The notes under the pieces are model-generated. The model had not been told where the DNA came from, searched no databases, and saw nothing but the letters and a program-made list of their open reading frames with translations. A stretch of DNA of 64,000 bases from assembly GCA_024803745.1 (NCBI GenBank), contig JANJXV010000025.1, positions 22,145,110 to 22,209,109 of the forward strand, written 5' to 3'. This document shows positions 17,046 through 35,788 of the stretch, piece by piece (position 1 is the stretch's first letter; each line of letters begins with the position of its first letter). Position numbers and translations under genes: made by a program. This DNA comes from Megascapheus bottae (taxonomy: Eukaryota > Chordata > Mammalia > Rodentia > Geomyidae).

Positions 17046-17491
17046 TATGACACGATTTTTAAAATATTTATTTTACTGTTATTATAAAGGTGATGTACAG
17101 AGGGGTTATAGTTACGTAAGTCAAGGAAGGAGTACATTTCCTTTTTAGACAAATGACACGACAGCATTTCAGTGAGATAGCATGCAGCCATGAAAAGGGA
17201 GGCTTTTCTGTTCCCAATCTCATCTTCTTGTATAAAAAGCAAGATAAGGAGCAGCACATTCAGAGTGTCGAGTGGCGATGTGAGGGAGGGAGCAAAGAGC
17301 TTATGCGTGTTTGCTTATTTGTGCATAAATTATTTCCAGAAGGCTGCATGAGAAGATGGTAACTGTGGTATTTTCTGAGGAGGTTACTGTGGGGTAGGAA
17401 AAAGTATGAATGAAAAACCAAGATTTTGTTTTCAACACATGTGTGTTTATGTTCTCTCTCTGTTTTGTGACCTATGCCAACGCATATACGT

Positions 17492-18105
17492 GCTGGGTGC
17501 TGGTAGCTTGTCCCTGTCATCCTAGCTACTCTGGAGACTGAGATCCAGTGGATAATAGTTTGGCACCGACGATGGGCAGAGAAATAAGAAGGACTCTTCT
17601 GTTCAGTTAAGCAGCAACAAGCTGGAAAGTAGAGATGTGGCTCAAGGGATAGAGTGCCAGCCCTGAGGGGAAAAGCAAGAAAAGGAAAACTGGAAGGGAG
17701 AGGAAACAAGACAGATGTGAGGTTTCTATGGGAAATTAGACAAGCGCTATTTATTTGTGGATTGCCAGGTAAGAGAGAGAGGGGGGGGGGTCTGAGATAT
17801 GAGAAAAATTGCTGTGTTGAGCAGAGCATCTAGAAATAAAATGATGGTTGATTTCTGTGTGGGTGTGTGGGTGACAGTCCTGAGACTTGAACTTGGGGCC
17901 TGGGCATTGTCCCTTAGCATTTTTGCTCAAGGCTAGCACTCTACCACTTGAGTTACAGCTCCATTTCCAGCCTTTTGAGTGGTTCATTGGAGAAAACAGT
18001 CTCCTAGACTTTCCTGCCAGGGCTGGCTTTGAACCACGATTCTGAAATCTCAGCCTTCTGAATAGCTAGGACTACAGGCATGAGCCACCACCAGCATCCA
18101 GCTAC
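17492..18105. mobile_element. B1-like + Geo SINEs, facing pair
   Basis: Plus copy about 17492-17680 and minus copy about 17872-18105, separated by 190 bp. Confidence 0.65.
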
Positions 18106-18489
18106 ATTTTTTAATTGAAATGAAAAGACAAAGGAAGGAGCGAGTGTGAAGAAGAGATCATGAGTGTCAAGTTGGATCTGTTGAGCTTGAGATGTTTTTT
18201 GGACACCCAGAGGCATGGAGCAGGAAGCTGGATACAGGAGTCTGGAGCTCAGAGGAGAGGTCTGGGCTGGAAATATACATTTGTGAGTCACTGGCATATA
18301 GATGATATTTAAAGCCATGAGGCTGGGATGAGATCACCTAGGGAGAAGATGTAGCTAGAGATAGACCCAAGCAAGCCTGAGCTGGCAAGACGATGGTTAG
18401 AAATTGGCTTGGAGTCAGGGAGACAGAGGGACAGACAGCCTGCCGAGAGGCAGGAATAGAGAAGGAACCATCAGATTGGGTAAGTTAAG

Positions 18490-18965
18490 AGATTCATCCT
18501 AGCTACGGAGGAGGCTGGCATCTGAAGATAGAGGTTCAAAGCTAGCCCAGGCAGAAAAGTCCTTGAGACTCTTCAGTGAACCACCAGGAAAATGGAAGTG
18601 AGTCTGTAGCTTGGAGTGGTAGCGTGCTAGCCTTGATCTGAAGAGCTCAGGGACAGTACTCAGGCCTCCAATTCAAGGCCCATGACCGACCAACCCTCCC
18701 ACATACCCCAAAAGAGTGGTTGAAAAATACATTAAAATAGAGACAGGTGGATGCCAAAGGCTCACACCTGTAATACTAGTGACTCAGGAGGCTGAGATCT
18801 GAGGATACCGTTTGAAGCCAGCTAGATCAAAGAGATTGTCTTCAGTTAACCAGCAAAAAGCTGGAAGCAAAGGCATGGCTCCAGTGGTAGAATAATAATC
18901 TTGAGGATAAAAGCTAAATGAGAGTGGGAAGCCCTGAGTTCAAGCCATAGTACTGATGTAAAAAT
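18490..18965 (+). mobile_element. Two B1-like + Geo SINEs
   Basis: 18490-18697 (head truncated) and 18746-18965. Confidence 0.7.
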
Positions 18966-20128
18966 CACAATGAATGTAGAGATAACAAATGTTGACTCCT
19001 TGTAGACATTGTCTGTTCTACGCTGCTCAGGGATGGTCTCCCAGCATCCTTGAAAACAGAAACTACGTCCTGGTGATTTCCCTCAAAGTCATAAATAGTG
19101 TCATCTCCCACCCAGCACAAAGCTGGAAGAACATACATTATACATTTATCTAATGATGCAGTCCATGGATGAATGGATGGATAAATTACTGTTGAACCAA
19201 AAGTGCCTTGTTCTTTCCTTTTTTTCCCTTCCTTCCTTCTTTTTTTCTCTTTTTCTTTCCTTTCTTTCTCCTCTTCCCTCTTCCTTTTTCTCTTTCTTGC
19301 TTTCCTTTATCATTTTTTGGGGGGGTCAGTTATGGGGCTGTGATTCAAATCATAGAGTGCTACCTTTAAGCCAAAGAAACCCAAGGGCAGCGCCCAGGCC
19401 CTTTAGTTCAAACCCCAGGACCTGCACAAAAAGAAAAAAGAAAGGAAAAGGAAGGAGGGAGGGAGAGAGGGAAGGAAGGAAGAGAAAGAAAGAGAAAATA
19501 ACAACTGATTGTAGTGAGTACACACACACACACTCCTTTCCTGGGTTGCTGTGTGTAGAGCAGGTGGGCTAGCATTTAGGGTCCCTGAGGACAGGACACG
19601 GAAAGGACCGAGTACATCCTTGGCATAAGCCTGGCTTTGCGGCCAAGTCCTGGAACCAGGTCCTTCAGAGGCTATGCAACCAGGCCATCTGTGCATCTGT
19701 GTGGTGAAGACCAAGGAGACCCTGAAGTGTCCTTGGCTGGGGTAGGCTGAACCGAGTCTGTGACTGACAGGGCCTACCTGCCAATCAGAAGACAGCTTTC
19801 TCTTACAAGCTGAGATGGGGCCACTGGAGTGCAGATGGCTGTTGGGAAGAAAGGGGGAGGGGAGCAGGGACAAGACAGGCGACGTGGTGGGGGAGTGCCC
19901 GTGCCCACGAAGGGGAAATGGACACCCTCAGGGGAGTCTGCAGAGGCCCTGTGAGTGGGCCAAGTGACCTGCCTTGGGAAAGGCTGGGGCTTCCTCTGAC
20001 TGCCCTCACTGTCAGTCAGTCGGTCCTTGGCTTCGCATTTTCCTGCAGCACCAGATGCAACCTGTGGGAAGCCGCGGGAGGAGGCCGGGCGGGTTGAGAA
20101 GCGGGGAAGCGGCGGAGGCCTGGGTCGT

Positions 20129-20143
20129 GCTGCCGCCTAGTGG
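20129..20143 (-). promoter_or_regulatory. CTCF-like motif
   Basis: The minus strand reads CCACTAGGCGGCAGC, matching the CTCF core CCASYAGRKGGCRSY at 14 of 15 positions by eye. It lies in a small GC-rich island between DOC2A and FIMP. Occupancy is unknown. Confidence 0.45.
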
Positions 20144-20560
20144 CGGGAGCCTGCCATTGGTCCTCACTGCCCGGGTTCGTCTCTGCCTGCACTGAAGACA
20201 GGGTCTGGTGATGGGTGGGGAGAGGTCCCTGAGCCCCTCAGTTTGGGGACTGGATGAAGAGGGTAACCCCAGGAAGGAAAACTTTTGCCTTCAGGAAGCG
20301 TGTGTTCCCCACATTTCTTCTTCCCCCGTCCTTGATTTAAACAATCAGTCTATGGATTGGGGGGGGGGGGGGGGACGTGTAGTTCAGTGATAGAGCCATA
20401 GCCTAGCATGCATGACACCTTAGGTTCAATCTCCAACATGGGGCCGGGGGGCGGGGGGGGGCAATGAATCTGATCATCCCACAACTGTTCACGTGCACAA
20501 ATAAATGTGCCTTGGTGAGGACTGTCAGACAAATCCAGAAATCTCTCCCAACACCCCCCC

Positions 20561-20566
<6 letters not shown>

Positions 20567-20610
<44 letters not shown>

Positions 20611-20803
20611 TCTGTCTATCCTGGTGCTTGAACTCAGGGTCTGGGCACTGGCCTTGGGCACTTTTTGCTCAAGCCTAGTGCCCTGCCACTTAAGCCACAG
20701 CACCACTTCTGGCTTTGTCTATGCATGTGGTACAGAGGAATCAAACCTAGGTCTTTGTGCCTGCTAGGCAAGCACTCTACCACTAGGCCAAACTCCCGGC
20801 CCC
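20567..20803 (-). mobile_element. (GT)n tract plus antisense IDL-Geo SINE
   Basis: GT run 20567-20609, then the complete reverse complement of an IDL-Geo element to 20803. Confidence 0.85.
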
Positions 20804-20816
20804 CAAAAATACTTTT

Positions 20817-21180
20817 TAAAGTAACGAGCAGAAAGCCGGAAATGGAGCTGTGGATCAAGTGGTAGAGTACCAGACTAGAAGAAAAAAAGCTAGATGAGAA
20901 TGTGAGGATTTGAATTCAAGATCCAGTACTGGCTGAGTGTTGATGGCTAACACCTATAATTCTAGATACTCAGGTGGCTAAGATCTGAGGACTGAGGTTC
21001 AAGCTGGCCCGGGTAGAAAAGTCCCCATGAAACTCTTATTTCTATTTAACCACTCAAAACCCAGAAGTGGTGCTGTGGCTCAAGTAGTAGAGCACAAAGA
21101 GGCTCAGGGGCAGTGCCCAGGCCTTGAGTTCAAGCCCCACAACCAACAAAACCAACAACAAAAGACCCAGTACTGGCACA
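20817..21180 (+). mobile_element. Geo monomer followed by B1-like + Geo SINE
   Basis: Right monomer 20817-20935 and full copy 20932-21180. Confidence 0.65.
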
Positions 21181-21489
21181 AAATAAAAAGAAAAGAAATG
21201 CAAATATGGTAGGGAAAGATGAACACGGGCACTCACCATGAAGTGATTTTTGTATTTTAACTTTATGCCAACAGACACACAAGTCTAGTAGCAAAGGGCA
21301 AAATTTTGAACTTGTGTCTTATAATAACCTTGTTTTCTGTATTTTGTCATCCCCTACCCTCCCATTCCCCTCCACCCCAGGCTTCATAATCCTCAGATCT
21401 CAGCCTCCTGAGTAGCTAGGTGCCCTGGCATCTGGCTCTGCTCTGGGATTTTCTCAGGGTGACACTATATTTTATTTTATTATTATTAT

Positions 21490-21955
21490 TATTTTTTTGC
21501 TAGTCCTGGGCTTAGCACTGTCCTTGGACTTTCTCAAAGCTAGCACTCTACCACTTGAGCCTCAGCACCACTTCTGGTTTTTTTGTATGTATGTGGTACC
21601 GAGGAATCGAACCCAGGTCTTTGTGCATGCTAGGCAAGCACGCTACCACTAGGACAAACTCCTGGCCCGACACTGTATTTTAGTGCGTATGTGTGTGCTG
21701 GTCCTAGGATTTAAACTCGGGGTCTGGGCACTGTCCCTGACCTTTTTCTCTCAAGGCTGGTGTTCTACCATATGAGCCACAGCTCTACTTCCAGCTTTTT
21801 GGTAGTTAATTGGAGATAGGAGTTGCACAGACTTTCCTGCTTCAAACCATGATCCCTTCGTCCATCCCAACCTTTTTTGGGTAGTGCTCGGAGATGGAAC
21901 CCAGGGCCTTGCACATACTAAGAGCTCCACCATTCTGTAGCACCCCAGTCCCTGT
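21490..21955 (-). mobile_element. Cluster of antisense SINEs
   Basis: IDL-Geo 21490-21668, B1-like + Geo 21698-21857 and an older ID-like monomer 21873-21955. Confidence 0.7.
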
Positions 21956-22147
21956 TCTCACAGCCACTAGCACTATCTTATCACCAGTATGGGCCTGAAG
22001 GAGGAAGAGGCAGCTTGGCTCCCTGTCTCTCCTAGTTCATGGGCTTGGAGAAGCCATCCCAGCTTCTCTCAAGCCAGAAGGAACCATCAGAATGACTCTG
22101 GGCTATGACATCACAGAGCCCCAACCCAGAACCAGAGTGGAGGGGTC

Positions 22148-22737
22148 ATGGATCTGTGGCAATGGGTGTCCTTGTGGGTGTGGCTGGCTGGGCTGGGAAC
22201 TGTAGGCACAGGTGGGAAGCCGGGTGAGGGCATCAGGAAGGAAGAGGTTGGGGGGTGAGGGGCAATAGCTCCTTGGGATTGGGATTTTCTCATTTCCCTC
22301 CACCCTCCTGGCTAGTCCTTTCCATCCCACCAGCTGCCCTGTTGACTTGGGGACAGGGTCTTCAGGGCTTTTGTCACAGACTTTGCTCTGGGCCCTAGCA
22401 CCCAGCCGGAAGAAGAGCAAGACTTTAGCCCCAGAAGCAGACTCTCCACCCCTCCTAGACAGAGCTAATTTCTTTGATTATCCAGACTTGGACCAAACCA
22501 GTCTTCTGGCTGTGGCCCAGATTACTGGCGAGAAGCCAGTCAACTTTGTGAGGACAGGTATGAGCCAGCTGGGTTGAAGAAAGACGACTCCCTCCCAGCC
22601 CAGGGTTCTGGAAGAGAGCCGTCCTTCACCCGGCATGTCTGGCAGATTCCAGCCCTGGGCTCTTTCATCACGTGCTGCTGGCTATCCTGGTGGTGGCTTT
22701 CTTGTTTCTCTTTTTCCAGTTCTGCATGCACATGTGA
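22148..22737 (+). CDS. FIMP: Fertilization-influencing membrane protein (C16orf92 orthologue)
   Basis: A testis-expressed single-pass sperm protein, known in mouse to promote sperm-egg fusion. Three exons: 22148-22211, 22366-22557 and 22646-22737 (stop 22735-22737), giving 348 nt and 115 residues. The N-terminus (MDLWQWVSLWVWLAG) is a signal peptide. The middle contains the conserved segment DRANFFDYPDLDQTSLLAVA. The C-terminus is a strongly hydrophobic helix (about residues 92-112) ending FCMHM, so it should be type I with a tiny cytoplasmic tail. Exon 2 has two in-frame acceptors (22357 or 22366), giving 118 or 115 residues. A downstream acceptor at 22380 breaks the frame and was not used. 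Position and orientation between DOC2A and TLCD3B agree with human C16orf92. Confidence 0.88.
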
Positions 22738-22912
22738 GGCGCCCCTGTAACCCAACCCCTTCCCCCCTAAACTTCCCACAACTCGGTGGGTAACCCCATC
22801 CCTCCCATCCCCCATTCTCCCATAGGAGCTTTCACAGAGGAGCTTAGAATTGGGAGAGGAGTGCTGGACATTCACACTCGCTTTTCTGGGATTCCCGCCT
22901 CCCTGGCTGATA

Positions 22913-22918
22913 AATAAA
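22913..22918 (+). terminator. FIMP: FIMP poly(A) signal AATAAA
   Basis: AATAAA lies 176 bases after the FIMP stop and only about 110 bp from the opposing TLCD3B signal, so the two genes converge very tightly. Confidence 0.85.
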
Positions 22919-23024
22919 GGTCCTAGCATTCATCTTTTCCTTCTAATAACAGTCCCCCTCCCCCCCACCCTTCCCAGCCCCAAAGAACCAGGCATGAAAG
23001 AGCTTGGTGGCGTTCACGATCGTC

Positions 23025-23030
23025 TTTATT
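23025..23030 (-). terminator. TLCD3B: TLCD3B poly(A) signal AATAAA (minus strand)
   Basis: TTTATT on the plus strand lies about 800 bases after the TLCD3B stop, which implies a 3'UTR of roughly 0.8 kb (23010-23832). A (CGG)n-rich stretch at 23332-23355 lies inside this UTR. Confidence 0.8.
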
Positions 23031-23832
23031 AGCAGTCTGTAAAGTACCTCCCAGGGCCCCCCCGGAACCCCAGACTGGAGGAAGCCTTGAGAGGTCGGTA
23101 GCACCAGGGACAAGCCAGGGCCCCCCCGAGAGGGTAAGGTGCGTGCGCAGCCTGGTGGGAGGAGGGTGGGGCACCCCTCACCTGCCCCTGGAGGTTGGGT
23201 GCTCAGCCCAGGGAAGGCCAAGGGGACGGGGCAGCAGCCACATCCCCGCCCCCAACCCTACAGATTAGTGATATGGGCGAATAAATAAAATAAATAAGAT
23301 GATTCCTCAGGCTGGCCTCCCCAGAGAGAAGCCATGGCGGCGGCGGCGGGGGCGAGGGTGGGGGTGCTCAACTGCCCTAATGCAGCCCATGGGGGATGAG
23401 TTTAGGGTTGGTTTCTTCTCCTCCCAGATTGATGGGGGTAGAGGGAGGATGGGGGCTTGCAGCAGAGTAGCCCACACCTGTGTCTTTCCACTCCTGCTCC
23501 CCTTTGTCTCCCCCTGGCCCTCCATCCCTCAGGGAGAATGTATCGCTCTCTTCATTTTGTTGTTGTTTTTCTTGGATCCCCAGCAGGAGAAGGCTCTAAG
23601 TCTGGGCATGGGGCACTGTGGGGAGAAGCAGGGTACCCCCCCTCTGCCTCTGTCACCTGTCCTCAGACCCTGAGGGTAGCAGTCCCCCTCCCCTTTCTAA
23701 GTCCACCTGTCAGCCTTGGGGCTGTCTAGGCCAGGGGCCCTGGCCCCCACCCCACCCCACCCTCTGTGTCCCAGAGCCCTGTCTCCATGGGGTGCAGTGT
23801 GGATGGGCACCCCAGAACCCACCCCATCCTCC

Positions 23833-30524
<6,692 letters not shown>

Positions 30525-31320
30525 GGTGATTCAGGACTCCCGGGCAGGGAGATAAAGCAGGATGGAGAAAGGACCAGGGACACAGAGCTGAAGAAAGGAC
30601 TCCAAGAGCCAGGGAAGGAGAGAGAAAGGAGGAGGAAGGGGCACAAAGGGGGCCAGGGCGGGGACAGGAGGAGGTGGGGGGGACGACAAGAGAGCTGGAC
30701 CCAGAAGCTGGGAGAAAAGCTACTTGGATGAGACTAGGAGAGAGGGCTTGGCTGGGCCAGGAGCTGAAAGGATGGAATGAGGGGAGCAGGAGAAAGCGGG
30801 TGAGAGGCGACCAGGAGAGGACTTGGGGAAGAGGACCAAAAGCGAGAGAGGGGACAGGAGGAGGATGCAGCTGGGGGAAGGGCAGGGAGGGGAGGGAGGG
30901 CGGCAGCACGGCAGGTGGGGGGGCTTACGTGGAGAGCCTGGGAGGGCCCGAAGAGGAGGGGGGGGAACGATGAAAGAAGGGAGGGAGGGAGGGAAGAGAG
31001 GACGAAGCCAGAGAAGCAGCTGGGCGAGTGGTCAGCGGTCACCACTGCCCTCCCGCTGCCGCCGCCACCACCACCACCAGCGCCTCTCCCTGCCACCACG
31101 ATCGCCACTGCCGAGCGTGGATACTGCACATGGCATCGTAACGAGTTGGTACCCAGCCCCCTGCCCCCTGTGGGGGGAGGGGGAGGGGGCTGCCAGCTTG
31201 AGGAGGGGTGGGGAAGGGGGGGGAATGATGGCACCGACCAGACACGGAGAAACTGGACCTGCAGCGGGCTTCTCCCATGCAGCTTTGAGCACAGCAGCGG
31301 CTGCGACAGAGATGGGGGGG
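30525..31320 (-). promoter_or_regulatory. TLCD3B: TLCD3B proximal promoter / 5'UTR region
   Basis: GC-rich, polypurine/polypyrimidine-asymmetric DNA directly upstream of the main start codon, with a CpG- and triplet-rich core at 31030-31130. It most likely contains the first-exon UTR and transcription start. A 267-codon open frame on the minus strand here is an effect of the pyrimidine-rich composition, not a gene. Confidence 0.55.
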
Positions 31321-32074
31321 GGGAGCAAGGAAAGAGGGAGGGGGAGGCCCTTAAAGAGACAGCAACTGCAGCACAAGGGGATTGCTGGAGACAAGGGTTG
31401 GGAGGAAGTCTCTCCTCTTGGGAAAGAAGGTGACCCCTGGGGGATTCCCCAGGCCAGCTGGGAAGGGACTCTGTATCCCCCAGATGGGCCTGAGAGGAAT
31501 AATGCCTGACATTTCCTTTTCTGACAATACCACCCAACAGGAGTCTCTTAGATGCCAGCCTGGCATCACAGCTTAAGGCCCTACCCTACATCCCAGCCAC
31601 AGGACTCCCTAGGGAAGGGAGTCTCGGGAAGCACGCCTGCTTCCCCCAAAGGAAGCTTTGAAGAGAAAGGACAGGAACCCAAACACCTCACCCCTTGTAT
31701 CCCTTGAGACCTGGGACCCTCTCCACCCCTCCCCCCACCCAATGAGAGAGTGAGGGCCACTGACGCTCTGACTTTGTTTCAACAGACCCAAGTCCTCATC
31801 TGACCCCTTTACTGACCCTTTGTGACTAGTCAGGAAAGGATCCTAAGCCATGGGTGACATTATTCTCCGGGATCCTAACGTTCGTTAATATGAGGTAGGA
31901 TCCCTCAGGCGTCAGAGAGGTGATAAAGAGGTTTGGAAAAGGTATAAAACACAACCCCCAAAGAAAACCTACCTGGAATCAGGCCTCCCTTGGGCTGTGG
32001 GCTTTTCTTAGCTTTCTGAAATGCCCACCACTCTCCCTTTTATTGTGTTTTTGGATCCTTTTTGTTGTTGTTAT

Positions 32075-32305
32075 CGTGGGGCTTGAACTCAGGCTCTGGG
32101 CACTGTCCCTGAGCCTCTTTGTGCTCAAGGCTAGCGCTCTACCACTCTGAGTCACAGCACCACTTCTGGTTTTTGAGTGGTTCATTGGAGATGAAGAGTT
32201 TCATAGGGATTTTTCTGCCCAGGCTGGCTTTGAACCACAATCCTCAGAACTCAGCCTCTTGAATAGCTAGGATGGTCATGAGCCACCAGTGCCAAGCTCC
32301 TGGCG
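32075..32305 (-). mobile_element. B1-like + Geo SINE
   Basis: Antisense copy beginning TCGTGGGGCTTGAACTCAGG, between the two TLCD3B first exons. A further head fragment lies at 32880-33005. Confidence 0.75.
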
Positions 32306-32638
32306 CCTTTTCCTCTGCCACTTCACAGAACAGCCTTGCCTCTCAGGGAGAAAGGGAATTGTTTTATTCAGTCTCTTCACCCACAAGGAAACAGGCCAGT
32401 GTCACAGGCTACTGCCTGGCCCAGCTCTGAGATGGTACTTCCCACTCTGCTTCCATGTCCTCCTGTCTACGTGACCTGAGCCCAGCTGACCTTCAGACTT
32501 CTGCATAATGCAGATGTCCAAAAGGTCCTTTGGTCTCTTGGCTGGCCCTAAGTGGGAATCTGAATTCTGTCCGTGGCCTTTGCAGGCTAAAGCCCACTCC
32601 TCCTCCTACAGCCCAACAGCTGAGATTTGCAGTTTCAT

Positions 32639-32653
32639 GCTGCCCTCTGGTGA
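32639..32653 (-). promoter_or_regulatory. CTCF-like motif
   Basis: The minus strand reads TCACCAGAGGGCAGC, 14 of 15 positions of the CTCF core by eye. It lies between the two alternative first coding exons of TLCD3B and points the same way as the motif at 20129. Confidence 0.45.
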
Positions 32654-33230
32654 CAAGATATAGGAAAGACCCAGAGAAGTGTAAAGACCTGACTTCTTAC
32701 TAATGTCAGGGCTGAAGGAAAAGAGATCCCCAGTCTCTTGAGTTTCACTCTCTACGGGGCACAGAAGAGATTTATATATACCTTGATCTCCTCAGGTGAT
32801 GGAGAAAATTAAAGGTTTAGGAAACAAAACCTTTGTGAGATATCAACTATGAGTGTTGGTTAGAGAGATTTCAAACCCATGTCTGCTTGGTGGTTGATAA
32901 GAGATGCGTCATAGGCTTTCCTGTCAGGCCTGGCTTTGAACTGTGATTCTCAGATCGCAGCCTCCTAAGTAGCTAGGATTACAGGAGTGAGCCACTGGAG
33001 CCCAGCTCTTGCAGGAATTTTCAACCCGTCCTTTATATAGACTCATTCACATTACCCTCATATCACATGTCCTTGAAGAAAAGAAGCCGGTATTTTTATA
33101 CTCCTTCCCACAGGAAGGATCAGGATTTCCAAGTTAAAGGACGTATGGAAGTTTCCAGATTTGACTCTTAAAACTCTCTTACTCCTGTAATGAAATCCCC
33201 CAGGAAAATCCCTTCACGCTATCCACTTAC

Positions 33231-33355
33231 TTTGATGCCACCAAAACAGCCTCTTGGGTCTCCATCTGCAGGCTGGTATGGTTCTGCAGGCCCCAGCGAA
33301 TGGTCGCAAAACACAGTGGGAAGAAGATGCAACCTAGTACAAACAGCAGGAGCAT
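33231..33355 (-). CDS. TLCD3B: TLCD3B alternative first coding exon
   Basis: This exon runs from acceptor CAG at 33358-33360 to a GTAAGT donor before 33231. It opens with MLLLFVLGCIFFPLCF and ends with a 2-nt partial codon, which joins perfectly to the LVSSVQ exon at 29627. Its coding length, 125 nt (41 codons plus 2 nt), equals that of the main first exon. The two peptides align without gaps with about 14 of 42 identities, including the M-L, F-P and A-V-x-V positions. This isoform would keep a complete TLC domain with a different first membrane segment. I recall reports of mouse Fam57b variants with different first exons, but could not confirm this exon is among them. Confidence 0.82.
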
Positions 33356-34148
33356 GCCTGTCTGAAGGAGAAAGGGGAAAGACGACTGTGGACAACTCAC
33401 CACATCATTCTGCAGAACTTTTCCTCTCCACTTCCTTCGATTCTCACAATACACTGTTCTATGAGGTCCAATCACCGGTCACCGTTAAAGCCTGGCAAAG
33501 TGGAGTGGAGTGGCTCACAGCTGTAATCCTACCTACTCAGGAGGCTGAGATCTGAGCCTCTGAGCTGAGGATCACCGTGCAAAGCCAGCCCAGGCAGGCA
33601 AATCCATGAGACTCTTGTGTAGGTTCACAGTGAGAATTAAATTTAGAGAATGTCTACAAATAACATCCTAAAGGCTTCAAGCTTACTATCATTTTAAGCA
33701 GCCCTGATGCACATACATTGAGCTATCCTTTAGTAAATTCTTGCATTTGGCCATTCATGCGATCATAGACACAAGTATGGAGGAAACGGAGTCTCAGAAT
33801 GGCCAATGATTTGGCCTAGGACACACCATAAGTAGCAGAGCTGCTGGAGATGAGACAGGAGGAGAGGAGGCAAGGGGAAGGCAAGGATCAGGAAGGAAGA
33901 GGCACGGTGCCTGGGTTACACAAGGGTGACTTTCCTCTAGACCTGTGGCTTACCCTGGAGTGGAGAATTCAGAAGGGAAAAAAGCTCCCCCGCCAGGAGC
34001 TGGGAAAGATCAGGCCCAAGTTTCATTGGAAGCTGGACTCTCTCTCTTACATTTGTTTCAGGCAAAATAGTCCAAGATTGCACAGGCTTGTCTGAGAAAT
34101 AAACGATAAAAGGGATACCACAGTGCATTAGGGCTAAGCATTGTGTAG

Positions 34149-34151
<3 letters not shown>

Positions 34152-34204
<53 letters not shown>

Positions 34205-34445
34205 ATGTGCATGTGTACCAATCCTGGGCTCGAACTCAGGGCCTGAGTACTGTCCCTTCACTTTTTTTTTTCTTCCACTCAAGGCTAGTGCTCTACAACT
34301 TGAGCCACAGCTCCCCTGCCAGTCTTTTGCTGGTTAATTGAACATAAGGGTCTCTCAGATTTTCCTGCCTGAACTGGTTTTGAACCATGATTCTCAGAAC
34401 TCAGGCTCCTGAGTAAGCTAGGATTATAGGTAGGAGCCACCAGGT
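34152..34445 (-). mobile_element. (GT)n tract plus antisense B1-like + Geo SINE
   Basis: GT run 34152-34202, then the antisense SINE to about 34445. Confidence 0.8.
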
Positions 34446-34754
34446 AGTAAGTGATTTTATTTTTTTCTTTTTACCCCATTTGACTACCTATTAGCCATAT
34501 TTGTATATTTGTATATTTCTGGTTGTCAAGCACCCATCTATACTTTTCTATATAGTAGGTACTGCAGTCTTTAACATCTCCCAGAAATATGAGTTTGGCT
34601 ATCTCTGCAGACAGCTGAGGAAACTGAGGCAGAGAGGAATGGCTTACCCAAAGCCATCCAAATACTACTTGGGCTATGAACCGAGTAACCTGTACTCCAG
34701 TATAGATTTTTAACCTTGTCTTTTAGAAGGGAAGCAATTTTTAGAATGCTAATC

Positions 34755-35262
34755 CAGGTGCTGGTGGTGGTATGTGCCTGTAATCCTATCTACTCAGGAG
34801 GTTGAGATTTGAGGATCCTGGTTTGAAGTCAGCTCAAGCTGTGAGACCCTCATCTCCAATGATCCACCAAAAAGCTGGAAGTAGAGCTGTGGTTCAAGTA
34901 AAGTGCCAGCCTTGAGTGCAAAAGCTCAAGGATAACACCCTGAATTCCAGCCCCAGGAAAAAGGAAGGAAAGAAGAAAGCACCAACATGATTTGTAAATA
35001 GATAAGCAAGAAAGAATTATGAAAATAAAGTGAAGAATGGTACATATGTTCAAAGAAGTTTTTTTTTGGGGGGGCAGTTGTTGGCTTTGATCTCAGGGCC
35101 TGAGCACTGTTCTTGGATTTTTTCTCAAGGCCAGAGATCTACCACTTGAGCCACAGCACCACTTCCAGCTTTTTTTCTATGTATGTGGTACTGAGGAATG
35201 GAACCCGGGCCTTTGTGCATGGTAGGCAAGCACTCTACCACTAGGCCAAACTCCCGGTCCAA
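34755..35262. mobile_element. B1-like + Geo (plus) and IDL-Geo (minus) SINEs
   Basis: Plus copy 34755-34955; minus IDL-Geo 35072-35262. Confidence 0.75.
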
Positions 35263-35334
35263 GTAGTTCGTTTTTTTCCTGTATGAAAATAGAACAACAA
35301 AATCTGTTGAAATTGTTTTAAGAAGGTGGAATGG

Positions 35335-35738
35335 GCTGAATGCTGGTAGCTTATGCCAACAATCCTTGCTTGTGGTCCTCAGGCTGAGAGCTGAAGACCA
35401 ATGCTTGAAGCTGGTTCAGGCAGAAAAGATTGTGAGACTCTGGGCTGGGAATGTGGCTTAGTGGCAGAGTGCTTGCCTAACATACATGAAGCCTTGGGTT
35501 TGATTCCTCAATACCACATAAACAGAAAATGCCAGAAGTGGTACTGTGGCTCAAGTGGTAGGGTGTTAGCCTTGAGCAAAAGCAGCTCTGGGTTCAACTC
35601 CAGGACTGGCACAAAAGAAAGGTTTATAAGACATTTTCCATTAACCACCAAAAAGCCAAAAATGAAGCTGTGGCTCAAGTGGTATGAGTAAAAAAGCCAA
35701 GTAAGAGCATGAGGACTTGAGTTCAAGCCACATAAGCT

Positions 35739-35785
<47 letters not shown>
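35335..35785 (+). mobile_element. B1-like + Geo SINE split by IDL-Geo, with (CA)n tail
   Basis: Outer parts 35335-35441 and 35616-35740, inner IDL-Geo 35442-35615, CA run 35741-35785 at the outer 3' end. Confidence 0.75.

Positions 35786-35788
<3 letters not shown>

Larger units (their letters stand above)
14421..22147. other. DOC2A-FIMP spacer, no gene seen
   Basis: No exon matching a known family was found. About half is SINE sequence in both orientations, with a GT tract, a CT-rich tract (19206-19300) and an A/G-rich tract (19430-19500). A small GC-rich island at 20040-20180 carries a CTCF-like motif. Single-copy stretches at 14550-15230, 18110-18480 and 19560-20030 show nothing recognisable. 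Confidence 0.7.

Noticed and set aside
22380..22557. Acceptor at 22378-22379 as start of FIMP exon 2
   Set aside because: It would join exon 1 in the wrong phase and meet an early stop; the acceptors before 22357 and 22366 keep the frame.
30734..31537. 267-codon open frame on the minus strand
   Set aside because: Ser/Pro/Leu-rich translation of a polypyrimidine promoter/UTR region of TLCD3B, with equally long frames on the other strand.
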